Positions 16,318 to 25,091 are shown, counted from the first letter of the stretch. The stretch: DNA of 64,000 nucleotides from Limnohabitans sp. 2KL-1 (GCF_003063435.1 NZ_NESL01000002.1:248001-312000); one strand, 5' to 3'. A program made the numbers and translations. The notes: a model not told the origin generated them from the sequence alone.

Positions 16318-17139
16318 TCATCGAGAGGCAGCATGACTCACACTGGAGCGGCTCACGTCGTAGCCAAACCAGCGCACGGAAATCTCCTTGAAAGAGCCAT
16401 CCGCCAAGGCCGTTTGAATTGCCGCCGTCAGGCGTTGCGACAACTCTTTGTTGCCCTTGCGCACCACCAAGCCCACCACCAATGGCGGTGCGAAGGGTGC
16501 AGTGACTTTGACGGGCAATGCATCCTGTTCGATATAGAAGTCTGCAATCAAACTCTCTTCCAGAACTGCATCCAGTTGCTTGTTGGCCAATTGTTTCAGG
16601 GCTTGATCAATCGAGGAAAAAGAGAGCACTGTTTTACCCAACACGCCTCGAGCCTGCTCCTCAATGCCGGTGCTGGCCAGCACCCCCAACTTCTTGCCGT
16701 ACAGATCGTCCAGACTCAAGAAGTTTCTTGAATCGTCTTCATGCTGAATGCAGACCAATTGGTTGGCTGCATAAGATTTGGCGAAATCAAACACTCTGCG
16801 GTTTTCTGGCGTTGCCAGCAGCTGATTGCCAATGACAGAAATTTCATTGGAAGCCATTTTTTTCTGCAATGTCGCCATGCCATCTACATGAATTTGCAAC
16901 TCCAATTTCATGATGACCGCCAGCCGTTTCAACACATCCAGGTCAAACCCCTTCAATTGCCCATCCACAAAGCTGAAGGGTTTGTAATGAGCAAGAAAAC
17001 CGACTTTCAAAACGCCCTCCTGACCTGACTGTGCTTGTGCGTGTACCCACTGCCCCATAGCCCACGAGGCCATGGTCGCCAGCAGGAAACGCCGTCGATT
17101 GACGCGTGAGTCGAACTGCAAACTGGACCGATCAATCAT
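16318..17139 (-). CDS. Periplasmic solute-binding protein, family 3 (PBPb)
   Basis: A 273-residue exported protein. A twin-Arg-like NRRRFLLATMASWAMG leader ends near HAQAQS. A type II periplasmic-binding fold typical of polar amino-acid receptors follows, with VGFLAHYKPFSFVDGQLKGFDLDVLKRLA then GVLASTGIEEQARG and a C-terminal FKEISVRWFG. No permease or ATPase gene accompanies it, so it may be a sensor or scavenger and not a transporter subunit. It starts at 17139, overlapping the upstream small gene by 8 bases (ATGATTGA), and is the last gene of a five-gene minus-strand run. Confidence 0.8.
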   Translation of the reverse strand: MIDRSSLQFDSRVNRRRFLLATMASWAMGQWVHAQAQSGQEGVLKVGFLAHYKPFSFVDGQLKGFDLDVLKRLAVIMKLELQIHVDGMATLQKKMASNEISVIGNQLLATPENRRVFDFAKSYAANQLVCIQHEDDSRNFLSLDDLYGKKLGVLASTGIEEQARGVLGKTVLSFSSIDQALKQLANKQLDAVLEESLIADFYIEQDALPVKVTAPFAPPLVVGLVVRKGNKELSQRLTAAIQTALADGSFKEISVRWFGYDVSRSSVSHAASR

Positions 17140-17521
17140 GAAAAGCCCCCTCAAAACAATGCCGGAGCTCATGGCCCAGATAATTGAACCCAGTGGTCAT
17201 CGGGGTCACGATCGTGCACTCTTTGCGACGCACATTCCAAAAAGCGCATGCCATGGGGCGCGAAGTCGGGGTCACCGGTATGCCAGTGATACGGGCGCAA
17301 TATTCATAACCATCGGTTCGCACCAGATACTTGATCTTAGGATCATTCAATATCCGTTTCGTATCGGCAACAGGTGCAAAACGCACCATATCCACCTGAG
17401 GAGGGCGCATGGTGGGGATCGTCTCACAAGCTGTCAGGAGCAACAGGCTCAACAGTAAAAAAAGCAGCTTGGGAGCGCGGGACCCGATGCTGTGCAAAAA
17501 AGAAATCGGACAAATCGACAT
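17132..17521 (-). CDS. Small lipoprotein with HELRH zincin-like motif
   Basis: A 129-residue protein. The hydrophobic leader LLFLLLSLLLLTAC ends in a lipobox (LTAC), pointing to lipidation and anchoring in an envelope membrane. The mature part has four Cys residues and ends with YLGHELRHCFEG, where HELRH fits the HExxH zinc-peptidase signature. I do not know a named family with certainty. It is a tandem paralogue of the upstream 112-residue gene: both share a xxLV...YC...CxFW...CTIVT...LGHxxxHC pattern. Its ATG overlaps the upstream stop by one base (TGATG), and its own stop overlaps the next start, indicating tight translational coupling. Confidence 0.7.
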   Translation of the reverse strand: MSICPISFLHSIGSRAPKLLFLLLSLLLLTACETIPTMRPPQVDMVRFAPVADTKRILNDPKIKYLVRTDGYEYCARITGIPVTPTSRPMACAFWNVRRKECTIVTPMTTGFNYLGHELRHCFEGAFHD

Positions 17522-17859
17522 CAACGTGTCTGAAGACAATGCACAAACAAGTGGCCCAGCAGTGAATGGGTGGTGTGCCCCGTGGTCACGATGGTGCATC
17601 GCGAAGCCTGCGCCTGCCAAAACACACAACCTTCCGGGCGAGTGACATAACCATCTTTCATTTGCACATGCTGACAATAAGCACTTGCATTGGGCTTGAC
17701 CAGCCAACTGACCACCGGATCAGGCAGCTTGCGCTGCGCAGCCTCCGGTGGCGCGAACATCGCAAAGTCCAAAAGAGGATCGGCCATGGCGTTGACCGCC
17801 ATGAAGACCCCCATCGTGGCACATGTGAAGTTTCTGAAAAATGATTTTGAATTCAGCAC
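17521..17859 (-). CDS. Small exported paralogue lacking the catalytic Glu
   Basis: A 112-residue protein with a cleavable-looking signal peptide (FTCATMGVFMAVNAMA, cut before DPL). The mature region aligns with the adjacent lipoprotein, with SWLVKPNASAYC, GCVFWQ, RCTIVTTGH and LLGHLFVHC. The HExxH of its neighbour is HLFVH here, so the catalytic Glu is replaced while both His remain. It may be a non-catalytic partner. The gene begins 21 bases after the adhesin stop and shares its own last base with the next start codon. Confidence 0.65.
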   Translation of the reverse strand: MLNSKSFFRNFTCATMGVFMAVNAMADPLLDFAMFAPPEAAQRKLPDPVVSWLVKPNASAYCQHVQMKDGYVTRPEGCVFWQAQASRCTIVTTGHTTHSLLGHLFVHCLQTR

Positions 17860-17880
17860 AAAAGGTTGGAAGGAATGAAA

Positions 17881-20628
17881 TCAGACCATCTGGATAGAAA
17901 CTGAGGTATGAACAAAAAGACTCAAGCCAAGCGATTCATGAGTATAGGCGTTGTAATTTTGACCGTCCAGTGAGACCACGGAATTGTTGTTCACCCAGTC
18001 GTAATCTTTTTCGCCAACCAGGTCGTCCAGCACCAGCTTGTCAGCTGCATCACCTTCAATGCGCATTTGAAGCTTGCCTTTGTGGGTCGTCGATGTCGAG
18101 AAACTGTTTTTGACACCCAACTGCAGCACATCGCCCATGGTCAACTCCAGCGTGTGGATGCCTTGCGCCATGTCCACATGGTTCACGGCGACCGTCTCGC
18201 CGATGCTTGAGATCCCATCGTACAAAGAGGCCATGTCAAATTCCTTTTGACCTGTGGGCAAAACCAACTTGCCCACCGACCCCACCAACTGATCCGCATT
18301 GAAGCCAGGTACAGGCAACACACTCGGTACGGGGTTGGACATCACGGCTTGGCTGAAATCCCACACCTCGCCAGGATTTTTCACGGTTTTCACGTTGCCA
18401 GCCCAATCCGTGAACTCCAGGGAAAATTGACCCGCAGCAAATACTTTGCCCTCAATTTCTTTCATTTGAAAGACACCACCGTCATAGGACTTGGTCATGC
18501 TGGCACCAGTGCCTGTTGCGAATGTGTAAGAGCCCCGTTCGCTTGATGAAAAATCGATGATCTTGAAGGTGTTGACACCGTTGCTGCCCTGCTCTGGCTT
18601 GGGCGTGATGACCGAGGTAAACAGATCCACCACAAATGATTGGCTGGTGGCCTGCAGCGTATTGCCCGCAGCATCGACCAAAGAAGATTTAACGGTGTAA
18701 GTCTTGGTCTCGTCCTTTTGTCCCAGATCCATGTCGTTCTGGAAAGTCCAGTTTGGCCCTTCAGGCTTGACATATTGCTGATTCATCAGCTTGCCATCCT
18801 GACCAAATATCTGAACCAACACCCGGTCACCGTTGTCAATGAAGTCCTTGTCAAACGCACCCTTGACGGACAGTGACTGGTCTTTGGTCAGGTAATCGTC
18901 TGCCTTGAGGCCCGTATCGTCGGAAAAAGACACTGGCAGCATTTTCAGCGCCGTGTTGGCATCCGCTTGTGCGCCGTTGTCAGCGGTACTGTTGTCAATC
19001 ACCACCAATTGCGGATCGTCCTTGTGGATCACGTTGCCGGCTTTGTCCACCACACTGGCGCTCAAGGTGTATTCACCATCTTTGAGGATGTTGGCGGTTT
19101 GATCCCAGGTCCAGGTCCATTGGCCATCCACGAGTTTGGGAATGACGTAGTCCGAGGCCAGCACCTTGCCTGCTGCATCTTTCAAAGACACCTCGACCAA
19201 GGTGCCGTTTTTGTCATCGACAAAGGCGTTCAACTTGCCCAAGTAAACGTGGGTTCTGTCCTGTGTCACAAAATCACTGCCGGATGCCCCCGTGTCCTGG
19301 TTCATGGAGATGATTTCAACGGTGCACGACTTGTTGGGGTCTTCTTGTTTGGCGGGGACAAAGTTGTTGCCCGAATCGGTATCGATGATCACGGCCTGAA
19401 CATCCGACACCTTGGAGGTGCCCACACCCACCACATTGTCAGCGCCATCCACCACCACGGCAGTCAACTTGTATTGACCGTCCACCAATTTGTCCTTGGC
19501 TGTGCGATCCCAGCTCCAGCTCCAGGTCGTGCCGCTGGCCACGGGCTTGACATACGTGGTGTCAATCAATTTGTCGCTCGCATCTTTGAGCTCCAGTTTG
19601 ACCCAGTCCCCATTTTGGGTGAACTGCTTGACCGTTCCATTGAAGACCAACTGGTTGTCTTTGGTATAGAAGTCTGTTTTATTGACACCAGAATCCTCCG
19701 TGATGCTGATGATGTCAATCAAGGCATTGGCATTCGGGTCCAGTTCAGGTGGATTTTTTTCCCCACTGGTATCCACGGTGAATGGGGTGCCATCAAACTG
19801 GGCTTTGTTGCCTGCGGCGTCGGTTGCGGTCACTTTGGGGGTATACGCGCCATCTTTCAGGGGGTTGGCATCCGGTACCTGAACCACAAACACACCATTT
19901 TCATTGGCTTTGCCTGTGTAAGTTTTTCCATCCAACTCCACAGACACATCGGCATTCGGCTCGGTTTGCACCTGAATGCGAGGCGTGGTGTCCGCCGTGA
20001 TGTTGTCTTTCGGGCCTGAATCGTCGTCTGTGTGCAATTGGGCTGACTTGATCTCAGGCGCGGTGGTGTCCGTACCGCCACCCGTTCCGCCACCCCCCGT
20101 TCCCGCATCGCCACCGCCTCCTCCGCCGCCGCCAGCGGCAGCCCCCAACAAGCCCAACGGTGCCAACAGCAAGGGATTGAGACCTGCAGCAGCAACCAGC
20201 GTGCCCACCGCTGCGCCAGAGGCCGTGATTTCAGCACCCCCCAGCGCCATGCCAACCTGACCCGAGCCATCGGCCAACAGGGGCACCGAGGTGTACCCCA
20301 CCGCCGTCTCAGGAATGTATTCATAAAAACGACCCGACTCGGATTCGCCAATCAGGCCATTGAACCCCTCGGGCGTTACATCGTAGTAATCTTCGATGAC
20401 CAGATCAGCGGTGCTGCGGCCCTCAAAAAAAACCAGCAAATTTTTGCCCAAGCGAGATGTCCTGATGTTTTCAGGTGCGTAACCGGTGGAGCCATCCATC
20501 AACTGGTATTTACCACCCGCCACCGCCTTGACGGCCAGGGGCGTACCCAACGCCCCCGACTGGGGAATATCCAGAAACTTGGTTTCGCCTTGGCCTTGAT
20601 TCAGTTTGATTTTGTATGCTTTGCTCAT
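17881..20628 (-). CDS. Bap/BapA-like Ig-repeat surface adhesin, probable type I secretion substrate
   Basis: A 915-residue acidic protein. Residues 1-130 resemble the BapA/LapF prefix domain (GGKYQLMDGS, then IEDYYD). A hydrophobic Ala/Leu stretch (LNPLLLAPLGLLGAAA) is followed by a poly-Gly linker at ~165-190. Four or five bacterial Ig-like repeats come next, each with W(T/S)W and DGxY(T/K)L signatures and VVDxAGN endings. The C-terminus resembles type I secretion adhesins: a VNHVDMAQGIHTLELTMGDVLQL segment and a final YNAYTHESLGLSLFVHTS strand pair, without RTX GGxGxD nonapeptides. It has no Sec signal. Genes for an ABC exporter are not in the window. It follows an OmpA-like gene and precedes two small exported proteins. 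Confidence 0.8.
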   Translation of the reverse strand: MSKAYKIKLNQGQGETKFLDIPQSGALGTPLAVKAVAGGKYQLMDGSTGYAPENIRTSRLGKNLLVFFEGRSTADLVIEDYYDVTPEGFNGLIGESESGRFYEYIPETAVGYTSVPLLADGSGQVGMALGGAEITASGAAVGTLVAAAGLNPLLLAPLGLLGAAAGGGGGGGGDAGTGGGGTGGGTDTTAPEIKSAQLHTDDDSGPKDNITADTTPRIQVQTEPNADVSVELDGKTYTGKANENGVFVVQVPDANPLKDGAYTPKVTATDAAGNKAQFDGTPFTVDTSGEKNPPELDPNANALIDIISITEDSGVNKTDFYTKDNQLVFNGTVKQFTQNGDWVKLELKDASDKLIDTTYVKPVASGTTWSWSWDRTAKDKLVDGQYKLTAVVVDGADNVVGVGTSKVSDVQAVIIDTDSGNNFVPAKQEDPNKSCTVEIISMNQDTGASGSDFVTQDRTHVYLGKLNAFVDDKNGTLVEVSLKDAAGKVLASDYVIPKLVDGQWTWTWDQTANILKDGEYTLSASVVDKAGNVIHKDDPQLVVIDNSTADNGAQADANTALKMLPVSFSDDTGLKADDYLTKDQSLSVKGAFDKDFIDNGDRVLVQIFGQDGKLMNQQYVKPEGPNWTFQNDMDLGQKDETKTYTVKSSLVDAAGNTLQATSQSFVVDLFTSVITPKPEQGSNGVNTFKIIDFSSSERGSYTFATGTGASMTKSYDGGVFQMKEIEGKVFAAGQFSLEFTDWAGNVKTVKNPGEVWDFSQAVMSNPVPSVLPVPGFNADQLVGSVGKLVLPTGQKEFDMASLYDGISSIGETVAVNHVDMAQGIHTLELTMGDVLQLGVKNSFSTSTTHKGKLQMRIEGDAADKLVLDDLVGEKDYDWVNNNSVVSLDGQNYNAYTHESLGLSLFVHTSVSIQMV

Positions 20629-20674
20629 GATGTGTGACAGTCAAAATGTGGTGAATGAATGAACAATCGGCGCA

Positions 20675-21691
20675 TCAGCGGCGGGCGCCGGTGATGACAA
20701 CCATGACCCTGCGATTGGGTGCATGGCAAAGTTTGTTCTCTGGTGTGGGCGCGTTTTTGCAGCCGGTTTTGGCCAACTCGATCGGACCACGCCCCTCGGC
20801 ATCAATCCCCATGATTGGTTTGACATTGCGTGCCGTAATTTGGCGAGCAACGACATCGGCACGTTCTTGCGACAACTTTTTATTGAAGGCGTTCGATCCG
20901 ATGGCATCGGTGTAGCCCACCACGCGGATACGCTCCACCGATGTGAAGTCTTGCCGCAATCTCTGCACCAAGCTTTCAATGGCGTTGTAGCCCGAAGCTC
21001 GGATTTCTGCCTTGCCAAATTCGAACAAGGCATCCGTCTCCAGGGCATATTCCCTGGGAACAGCAGGCTTGGGCGCAGCAGCGACCGGCGGCGGTGCCAG
21101 TTTGGCGGGCTCGCCGCAATTCAGCGCCGCCTTGGCCCGAGAGATGGTGTGAATCTGACGCCGCGTGCCCGACATGTCGGACTGTGCTTGTGATTGCAAA
21201 ATGTTTTGCAAACCAAGCGCAGGCAAAGCGCTCTCATCGACCCTCAAAAACATGCTCTGCCCCGCCTGCATGGTCATGCGCTGACCGCTGTCTTGCTTGC
21301 TCAGGTGCAACCGGGAGGCATCATCCAACGCCAGCTTGACACTCACAGCACCCGGTGCCGTACAGAACTCGGTGTACCCCCCCCGCAACAAGGAGGCGTG
21401 GTATTGACCATTGAGGTAAATATTCACAGGCAACTGAGAAAAACCCTGAGTGGCTCTGTAGATGAACACACGGGTTTGTTCGGCCGGTGCCACCAAGGCT
21501 GAAGTAAAAGCCTCACCAAAGGATTCGATAGAAACCCGAGCACCACTGCTTCCGGTGTTTGCGTTATTTCCATTGTTTTGAGCTGCCGCCCAAAAAGGCA
21601 AGCCAAGTGAAAGAAGCCCGACAAGACACAAACGCCCGATGACTGGAAATTTGGTGGGCCAACCCGTCATTAATGGTGCTGATTTACGCAT
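20675..21691 (-). CDS. OmpA-family outer-membrane/peptidoglycan-linking protein
   Basis: A 338-residue exported protein. A signal peptide ends near PFWAAAQ. The N-terminal domain (residues ~50-180) has the VFIYR...PVNIYLNGQYHASLLRGGYTEFC pattern seen in DUF2846-like envelope domains. A Pro-rich linker leads to a C-terminal OmpA-like peptidoglycan-binding domain with FEFGKAEI, GYTDAIGSN and LSQERADVV. It would tie the envelope to the cell wall. It starts at 21691 behind GAGAGG and is first in the five-gene run, 46 bases ahead of the adhesin, so a role in displaying or anchoring the adhesin is plausible but unproven. Confidence 0.85.
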   Translation of the reverse strand: MRKSAPLMTGWPTKFPVIGRLCLVGLLSLGLPFWAAAQNNGNNANTGSSGARVSIESFGEAFTSALVAPAEQTRVFIYRATQGFSQLPVNIYLNGQYHASLLRGGYTEFCTAPGAVSVKLALDDASRLHLSKQDSGQRMTMQAGQSMFLRVDESALPALGLQNILQSQAQSDMSGTRRQIHTISRAKAALNCGEPAKLAPPPVAAAPKPAVPREYALETDALFEFGKAEIRASGYNAIESLVQRLRQDFTSVERIRVVGYTDAIGSNAFNKKLSQERADVVARQITARNVKPIMGIDAEGRGPIELAKTGCKNAPTPENKLCHAPNRRVMVVITGARR

Positions 21692-22224
21692 AGTGACCTC
21701 TCAAAAACTTGTATGAATTCAAAAACTTAGAGTCGCTAATTGATCTACAACTCTATGTCCAATCATCCGTGACACAAGGGCTCTGTAAACTGGCTAGAAA
21801 GCGTATTTAAAATTGAAGATTTATCAATTTATAAAATATCAATACCAATAAAAATACGAGCAACAAAGCAATCAACAGATTAACAACTGATTAAATTTTT
21901 AAAATCAACAAGTATTTTCATCAAATATCTGGATGACGAAGCCAGGTGCAACAACAGACTGAAAACCAAAATGTGGCCGTACTCCCAGCGCTCACAGGCC
22001 AAATGGTCCAACTGGACTCCGCGCCAACGCATCCGACCCCGATGATTAGAGGCGGCGCATTTTTCAAGTTTGAGCAGCGCCAACCTGGTTGCCCACGCTG
22101 AAGACACAGCGTGTGGGGCAACAGGCTTTGGGGAGGGTGTGACACACCCAAAGTCAACGGCCCACCGACACAAGACATGCCTGACCGCCAACCACAAGTC
22201 GGCTGCTGCATGCCGCAGCCCTGC
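21692..22224. other. Non-coding region, A+T-rich upstream of the OmpA-adhesin operon
   Basis: About 530 bases between cho and the OmpA-like gene. The half next to the OmpA-like gene (21715-21915) is strikingly A+T-rich compared with the rest of the window and should hold that operon's promoter. I could not single out one -10/-35 pair. The half near cho has normal composition, and I see no supportable gene there. Confidence 0.5.
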
Positions 22225-23082
22225 TCACAACACCAGGATCTCCACACGCCCGGTGAGCACCGGGCGGCACAGGATTTTGTAGCCATCGGCGTCAAAGCCT
22301 GCGGCCACGCTGCTCAGTTGCCGGGCCGCTGCGCTGTTGGGAGCGCTGCCCAAATAGCACCAATGGTTGACGACATGGATTTGGGTGAGTCCTTCGTCGC
22401 GCTCCACCAACCCCACCGCCCCTGGATAAGGCCAGCACGCCACGCGCAGTGCCAGCAGGCTGCTGAACAGACGCTCACGGTGAGCCTCGTGGCTTTCGTC
22501 GCCCCGACACACGCCCGCACATTGGCGGATAGCGGCCCGAAAACAGGCTTTACCGGGAGGCAACTTTTCCAGGCCCAGCGGGCCGTAGCACAGCTTGTTC
22601 TGGTCGGCAATGGCGCGAAGGGCGTCCAGCGCAGCGTGGCGGCTGGCAAACAGGCCATACAGCTCGCGCTGAGTGGCAAAGTCGATGTCTTTGGCGTAGA
22701 CAACCTGGGGCACGTCACCCGCCATGTGCAGACTGCACAGTTGTTTGTTGCGACGCAGTTTTTGGTTGAACACGGGGTGCTGGGCCTTGATCATTTGCGC
22801 CTCCAGCAACAAGGCCCCGATCTCGCCCGCCGTGCGGATGTAACTGATGCGTTGGGCTTGACGCAGCATGCGGGCTTCGTCGGGCGTGCGCAGATGCGAA
22901 AGCAAACGGGCACGGATGTTGATGCTCTTGCCAATGTACAGCGGCAAATCTCCCGCCTGACCATGGAAGGTGTAGACGCCTGCACCCGTGGGGGCGTCTT
23001 CGATGGCATCGCGCAAGTGCTGCGGGTATTCGTAGCCCTGACTGTCAGCAAAGTCGTCTCGGCGGCGGCGTGTCAAGGGCAT
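22225..23082 (-). CDS. cho: Excinuclease Cho (UvrC homologue)
   Basis: A 285-residue GIY-YIG nuclease, close in length to E. coli Cho (295). The N-terminal domain has GAGVYTFHGQ, PLYIGKSINIRARLLSH and the catalytic Arg/Glu surroundings up to LLEAQMIKAQHPVFNQ, as in the N-terminal half of UvrC. The C-terminal half carries a Cys-rich patch (ACFRAAIRQCAGVCRGD). Cho makes the 3' incision at bulky lesions that UvrC handles poorly, acting with UvrA/UvrB. It lacks UvrC's second nuclease and HhH domains. An SOS box lies upstream, as in E. coli. Confidence 0.9.
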   Translation of the reverse strand: MPLTRRRRDDFADSQGYEYPQHLRDAIEDAPTGAGVYTFHGQAGDLPLYIGKSINIRARLLSHLRTPDEARMLRQAQRISYIRTAGEIGALLLEAQMIKAQHPVFNQKLRRNKQLCSLHMAGDVPQVVYAKDIDFATQRELYGLFASRHAALDALRAIADQNKLCYGPLGLEKLPPGKACFRAAIRQCAGVCRGDESHEAHRERLFSSLLALRVACWPYPGAVGLVERDEGLTQIHVVNHWCYLGSAPNSAAARQLSSVAAGFDADGYKILCRPVLTGRVEILVL

Positions 23083-23142
23083 GGTAAGTGTGGGGCGGGA
23101 CGCGTACTGTTCAGCAAGGGCTCAGACATCCACACCTCAAAA

Positions 23143-23162
23143 TACTGGTTAAATTCACAGTA
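23143..23162. promoter_or_regulatory. LexA (SOS) box upstream of cho
   Basis: A 20-base site TACTG-N10-CAGTA fits the beta/gammaproteobacterial LexA consensus (CTG-N10-CAG with flanking TA). It begins 61 bases upstream of the cho start. E. coli cho is SOS-induced, so the site and gene support each other. A TATACT hexamer overlaps its right edge and reads as a -10 box on both strands (palindromic AGTATACT). Confidence 0.85.
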
Positions 23163-23212
23163 TACTGACGTGGTCATGCTTCTTGCAGTTGCCTGACATT
23201 TTTGTTGATTTT

Positions 23213-23245
23213 CGCCCCGAACCGGAAGGCTCGGGGCGTTTTTTT
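23213..23245 (+). terminator. Strong plus-strand terminator between two minus-strand genes
   Basis: The inverted repeat CGCCCCGA / TCGGGGCG has a ten-base loop and seven T residues on the plus strand only. Both neighbouring genes run on the minus strand, so the terminator must serve a plus-strand transcript. The nearest candidate starts near the TATACT at 23161 and would be about 75 nucleotides long. Confidence 0.75.
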
Positions 23246-23265
23246 GCCCGGCGTCGTGCACTGAA

Positions 23266-24081
23266 TCAGCGCATCTGGGCGCTCAGGCTGCCCAGTGGGG
23301 CAGAAAATTCGGCCCGCCAGTTGTCCCCGACTTGCAGGGGCCAGGCATCGGTCCAGGTGCCGGTGGTGATGACGTCACCGGCTTGCAAATCGACCGCGCC
23401 AGGGCATTGACGCAGTTCTTTCAAAAAATGGTGCAAGGCGTTCAACGGACTGTCCAGCACGTTGGCTCCTGTGCCCTGCTCCACCGTCTGGCCGTTTTTG
23501 AACAGCGTGACTTGGGCTTGCGCCAACAGGGCGTGCAAAGCCTGTGCATCCGTGGCCAGTTGTTGCACCGCTTGGCGAGGACCCACCAGCAAACGGGCAT
23601 GCAAGCCGCTGTCGGCCATGGTGTCGGTGGCGGTGAACTTCCAGTCCAGGGCATGCGACTGCACCACCTCAAAACCGGGGGCGATCCAGTCAATGGCCTC
23701 GAACAATTGCTGCCAACTCGCATGGGCCACAGGCGTGGCCTTCATGCCGAACACGATTTCAGGCTCCAGCCGGGGCTGGCAGGTGTGCGTCAGGTCGATG
23801 CTGCCCCCGGCCGAACCCAATGCGGCGGGCTCGGCAAAGCTGAGGCCTGTGTCCCAGACCGTGCCCCACATGGGCGCAAACACCTCGTAACGCTGCCACA
23901 AGGTGCGGTTGGTGAAGCCGATCTTGTAGCCCCTGGGCACTTCGCCGCGCTGCTGGCGCAACTGGCGCACAGCCAAGGCCTGCTGGTAAGCCGCCGCCGT
24001 ATCGGGGCCGCCCACCACGCCGGGCGGTAGACCCCACAAACGGGCTTGGTCGTGGTGTTGCAAAAGTTGTTCGGGCGTCAT
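23266..24081 (-). CDS. 2-keto-4-pentenoate hydratase-family (FAH-like) protein
   Basis: A 271-residue protein of the hydratase/decarboxylase branch of the fumarylacetoacetate hydrolase superfamily (MhpD/DmpE/HpaH type). Motifs include GYKIGFTN, LEPEIVFGM (metal-binding Glu residues), EVVQSHALDWKF with TDTMADSGLHARLLVG, and the C-terminal GDVITTGTWTDAWPLQVGD. Such enzymes hydrate or decarboxylate 2-oxo-dienoates after meta ring cleavage. No dioxygenase is nearby, so the substrate is open. It starts at 24081 (MTPEQLL) and lies 32 bases downstream of the MBL-fold gene, probably in one operon. Confidence 0.85.
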   Translation of the reverse strand: MTPEQLLQHHDQARLWGLPPGVVGGPDTAAAYQQALAVRQLRQQRGEVPRGYKIGFTNRTLWQRYEVFAPMWGTVWDTGLSFAEPAALGSAGGSIDLTHTCQPRLEPEIVFGMKATPVAHASWQQLFEAIDWIAPGFEVVQSHALDWKFTATDTMADSGLHARLLVGPRQAVQQLATDAQALHALLAQAQVTLFKNGQTVEQGTGANVLDSPLNALHHFLKELRQCPGAVDLQAGDVITTGTWTDAWPLQVGDNWRAEFSAPLGSLSAQMR

Positions 24082-24113
24082 GCGTGGGTTCCTGTTGAAA
24101 AGCTGAAAAGGTC

Positions 24114-25007
24114 TCAAACCGCGACAAAGCGGCCATCCTCCAGGGGCTGAATGTGCCCCTGCGCCTGCAACTCAGCCAAGTGCATGCCAATGGCGTTGCG
24201 TTCAGCACAAGGCACAAAGGGCACGTCATAGCCTGCGGGGTACAACAGACGACGGCTGACCAGTTCGTCCAGGTTGTGCGGCGTTTGCAAATAGCCCAGC
24301 AGTTGTTCGCTGCGCTGGTCGATCTTGCTGGCAAAGCGGGCCAGATCGGCCAGAAACTGCGCCCGATCGGTCACCACCGCCTTGTGGTGCGAGGTGACCC
24401 AGATGCGGGCATCCAGTTCGGCCACTTTTTTCAGGCTTTGCCGAAAGTCGCTCAAACTGGAGGTGGCGTCGCCGTAATACGGGCCGAAGCCGGTCAGATC
24501 GATGTCACCGATGAAGGCCAGCCCTTCGCTCTCGACCACCAAGGCGCAGTGGCCTGCGGTGTGACCCGGCAAGTGATGGGCCCGCACGCGCACGCCGCCG
24601 CCCAGGTCCCACATGGCACCGTCGCTGTAGCCAGTGGCGTCGGGCCGTGGGTGGTAATGAAAATCCTTTTGCACGATGGTGAGCATCGCGTCCAGCACGT
24701 CCTGCGGGTAGCCGTAGTGGCGGCACATGCCGTCCCAGGACTGGGCGGCGGCCAAATCAGCCTCGTGCACCTGCACGCGGGCATGAGGCAAGCGGTGCAG
24801 CCCGGCCATGTGGTCTTCGTGCACATGCCCCAGAATCACCAGATCCACCCTGTCCAGCTCGGGGCCGATGCGGTTGGCCACCTCGGGCGTGTCAAAGGCC
24901 ACACGCATGTCGGCCCCTTGCACGATGAGTTGGTTGCCATCGGGGTATTTGCCCGACTTGTCCCCCAAGTGCACGCTGACCGAGCCAAAACACAAAACAG
25001 ACGACAT
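24114..25007 (-). CDS. MBL-fold metallo-hydrolase
   Basis: A 297-residue metallo-beta-lactamase-fold hydrolase. The zinc motif is HVHEDH at residues 61-66. Later ligands include His in PGHTAGHC, Asp in GDIDLTG and His in TSHHKAV. The C-terminal ~80 residues are helical, as in many MBL hydrolases. The substrate is not predictable. It is divergent from a transglutaminase-like gene and upstream of the FAH-like hydratase gene. Confidence 0.88.
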   Translation of the reverse strand: MSSVLCFGSVSVHLGDKSGKYPDGNQLIVQGADMRVAFDTPEVANRIGPELDRVDLVILGHVHEDHMAGLHRLPHARVQVHEADLAAAQSWDGMCRHYGYPQDVLDAMLTIVQKDFHYHPRPDATGYSDGAMWDLGGGVRVRAHHLPGHTAGHCALVVESEGLAFIGDIDLTGFGPYYGDATSSLSDFRQSLKKVAELDARIWVTSHHKAVVTDRAQFLADLARFASKIDQRSEQLLGYLQTPHNLDELVSRRLLYPAGYDVPFVPCAERNAIGMHLAELQAQGHIQPLEDGRFVAV

Positions 25008-25091
25008 GACAGCCTTTCCAAGATTTCCATGTGCAGGGAACTATAGCCAGCGTGACACGCTCGGGCTGCCGCACAGGCTACAGTGAATGGC

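Noticed and set aside
21880..22197. A 105-codon minus-strand frame between cho and the OmpA-like gene
   Set aside because: Its composition changes abruptly, it runs into the A+T-rich promoter region, and it has no recognisable motif or ribosome site.
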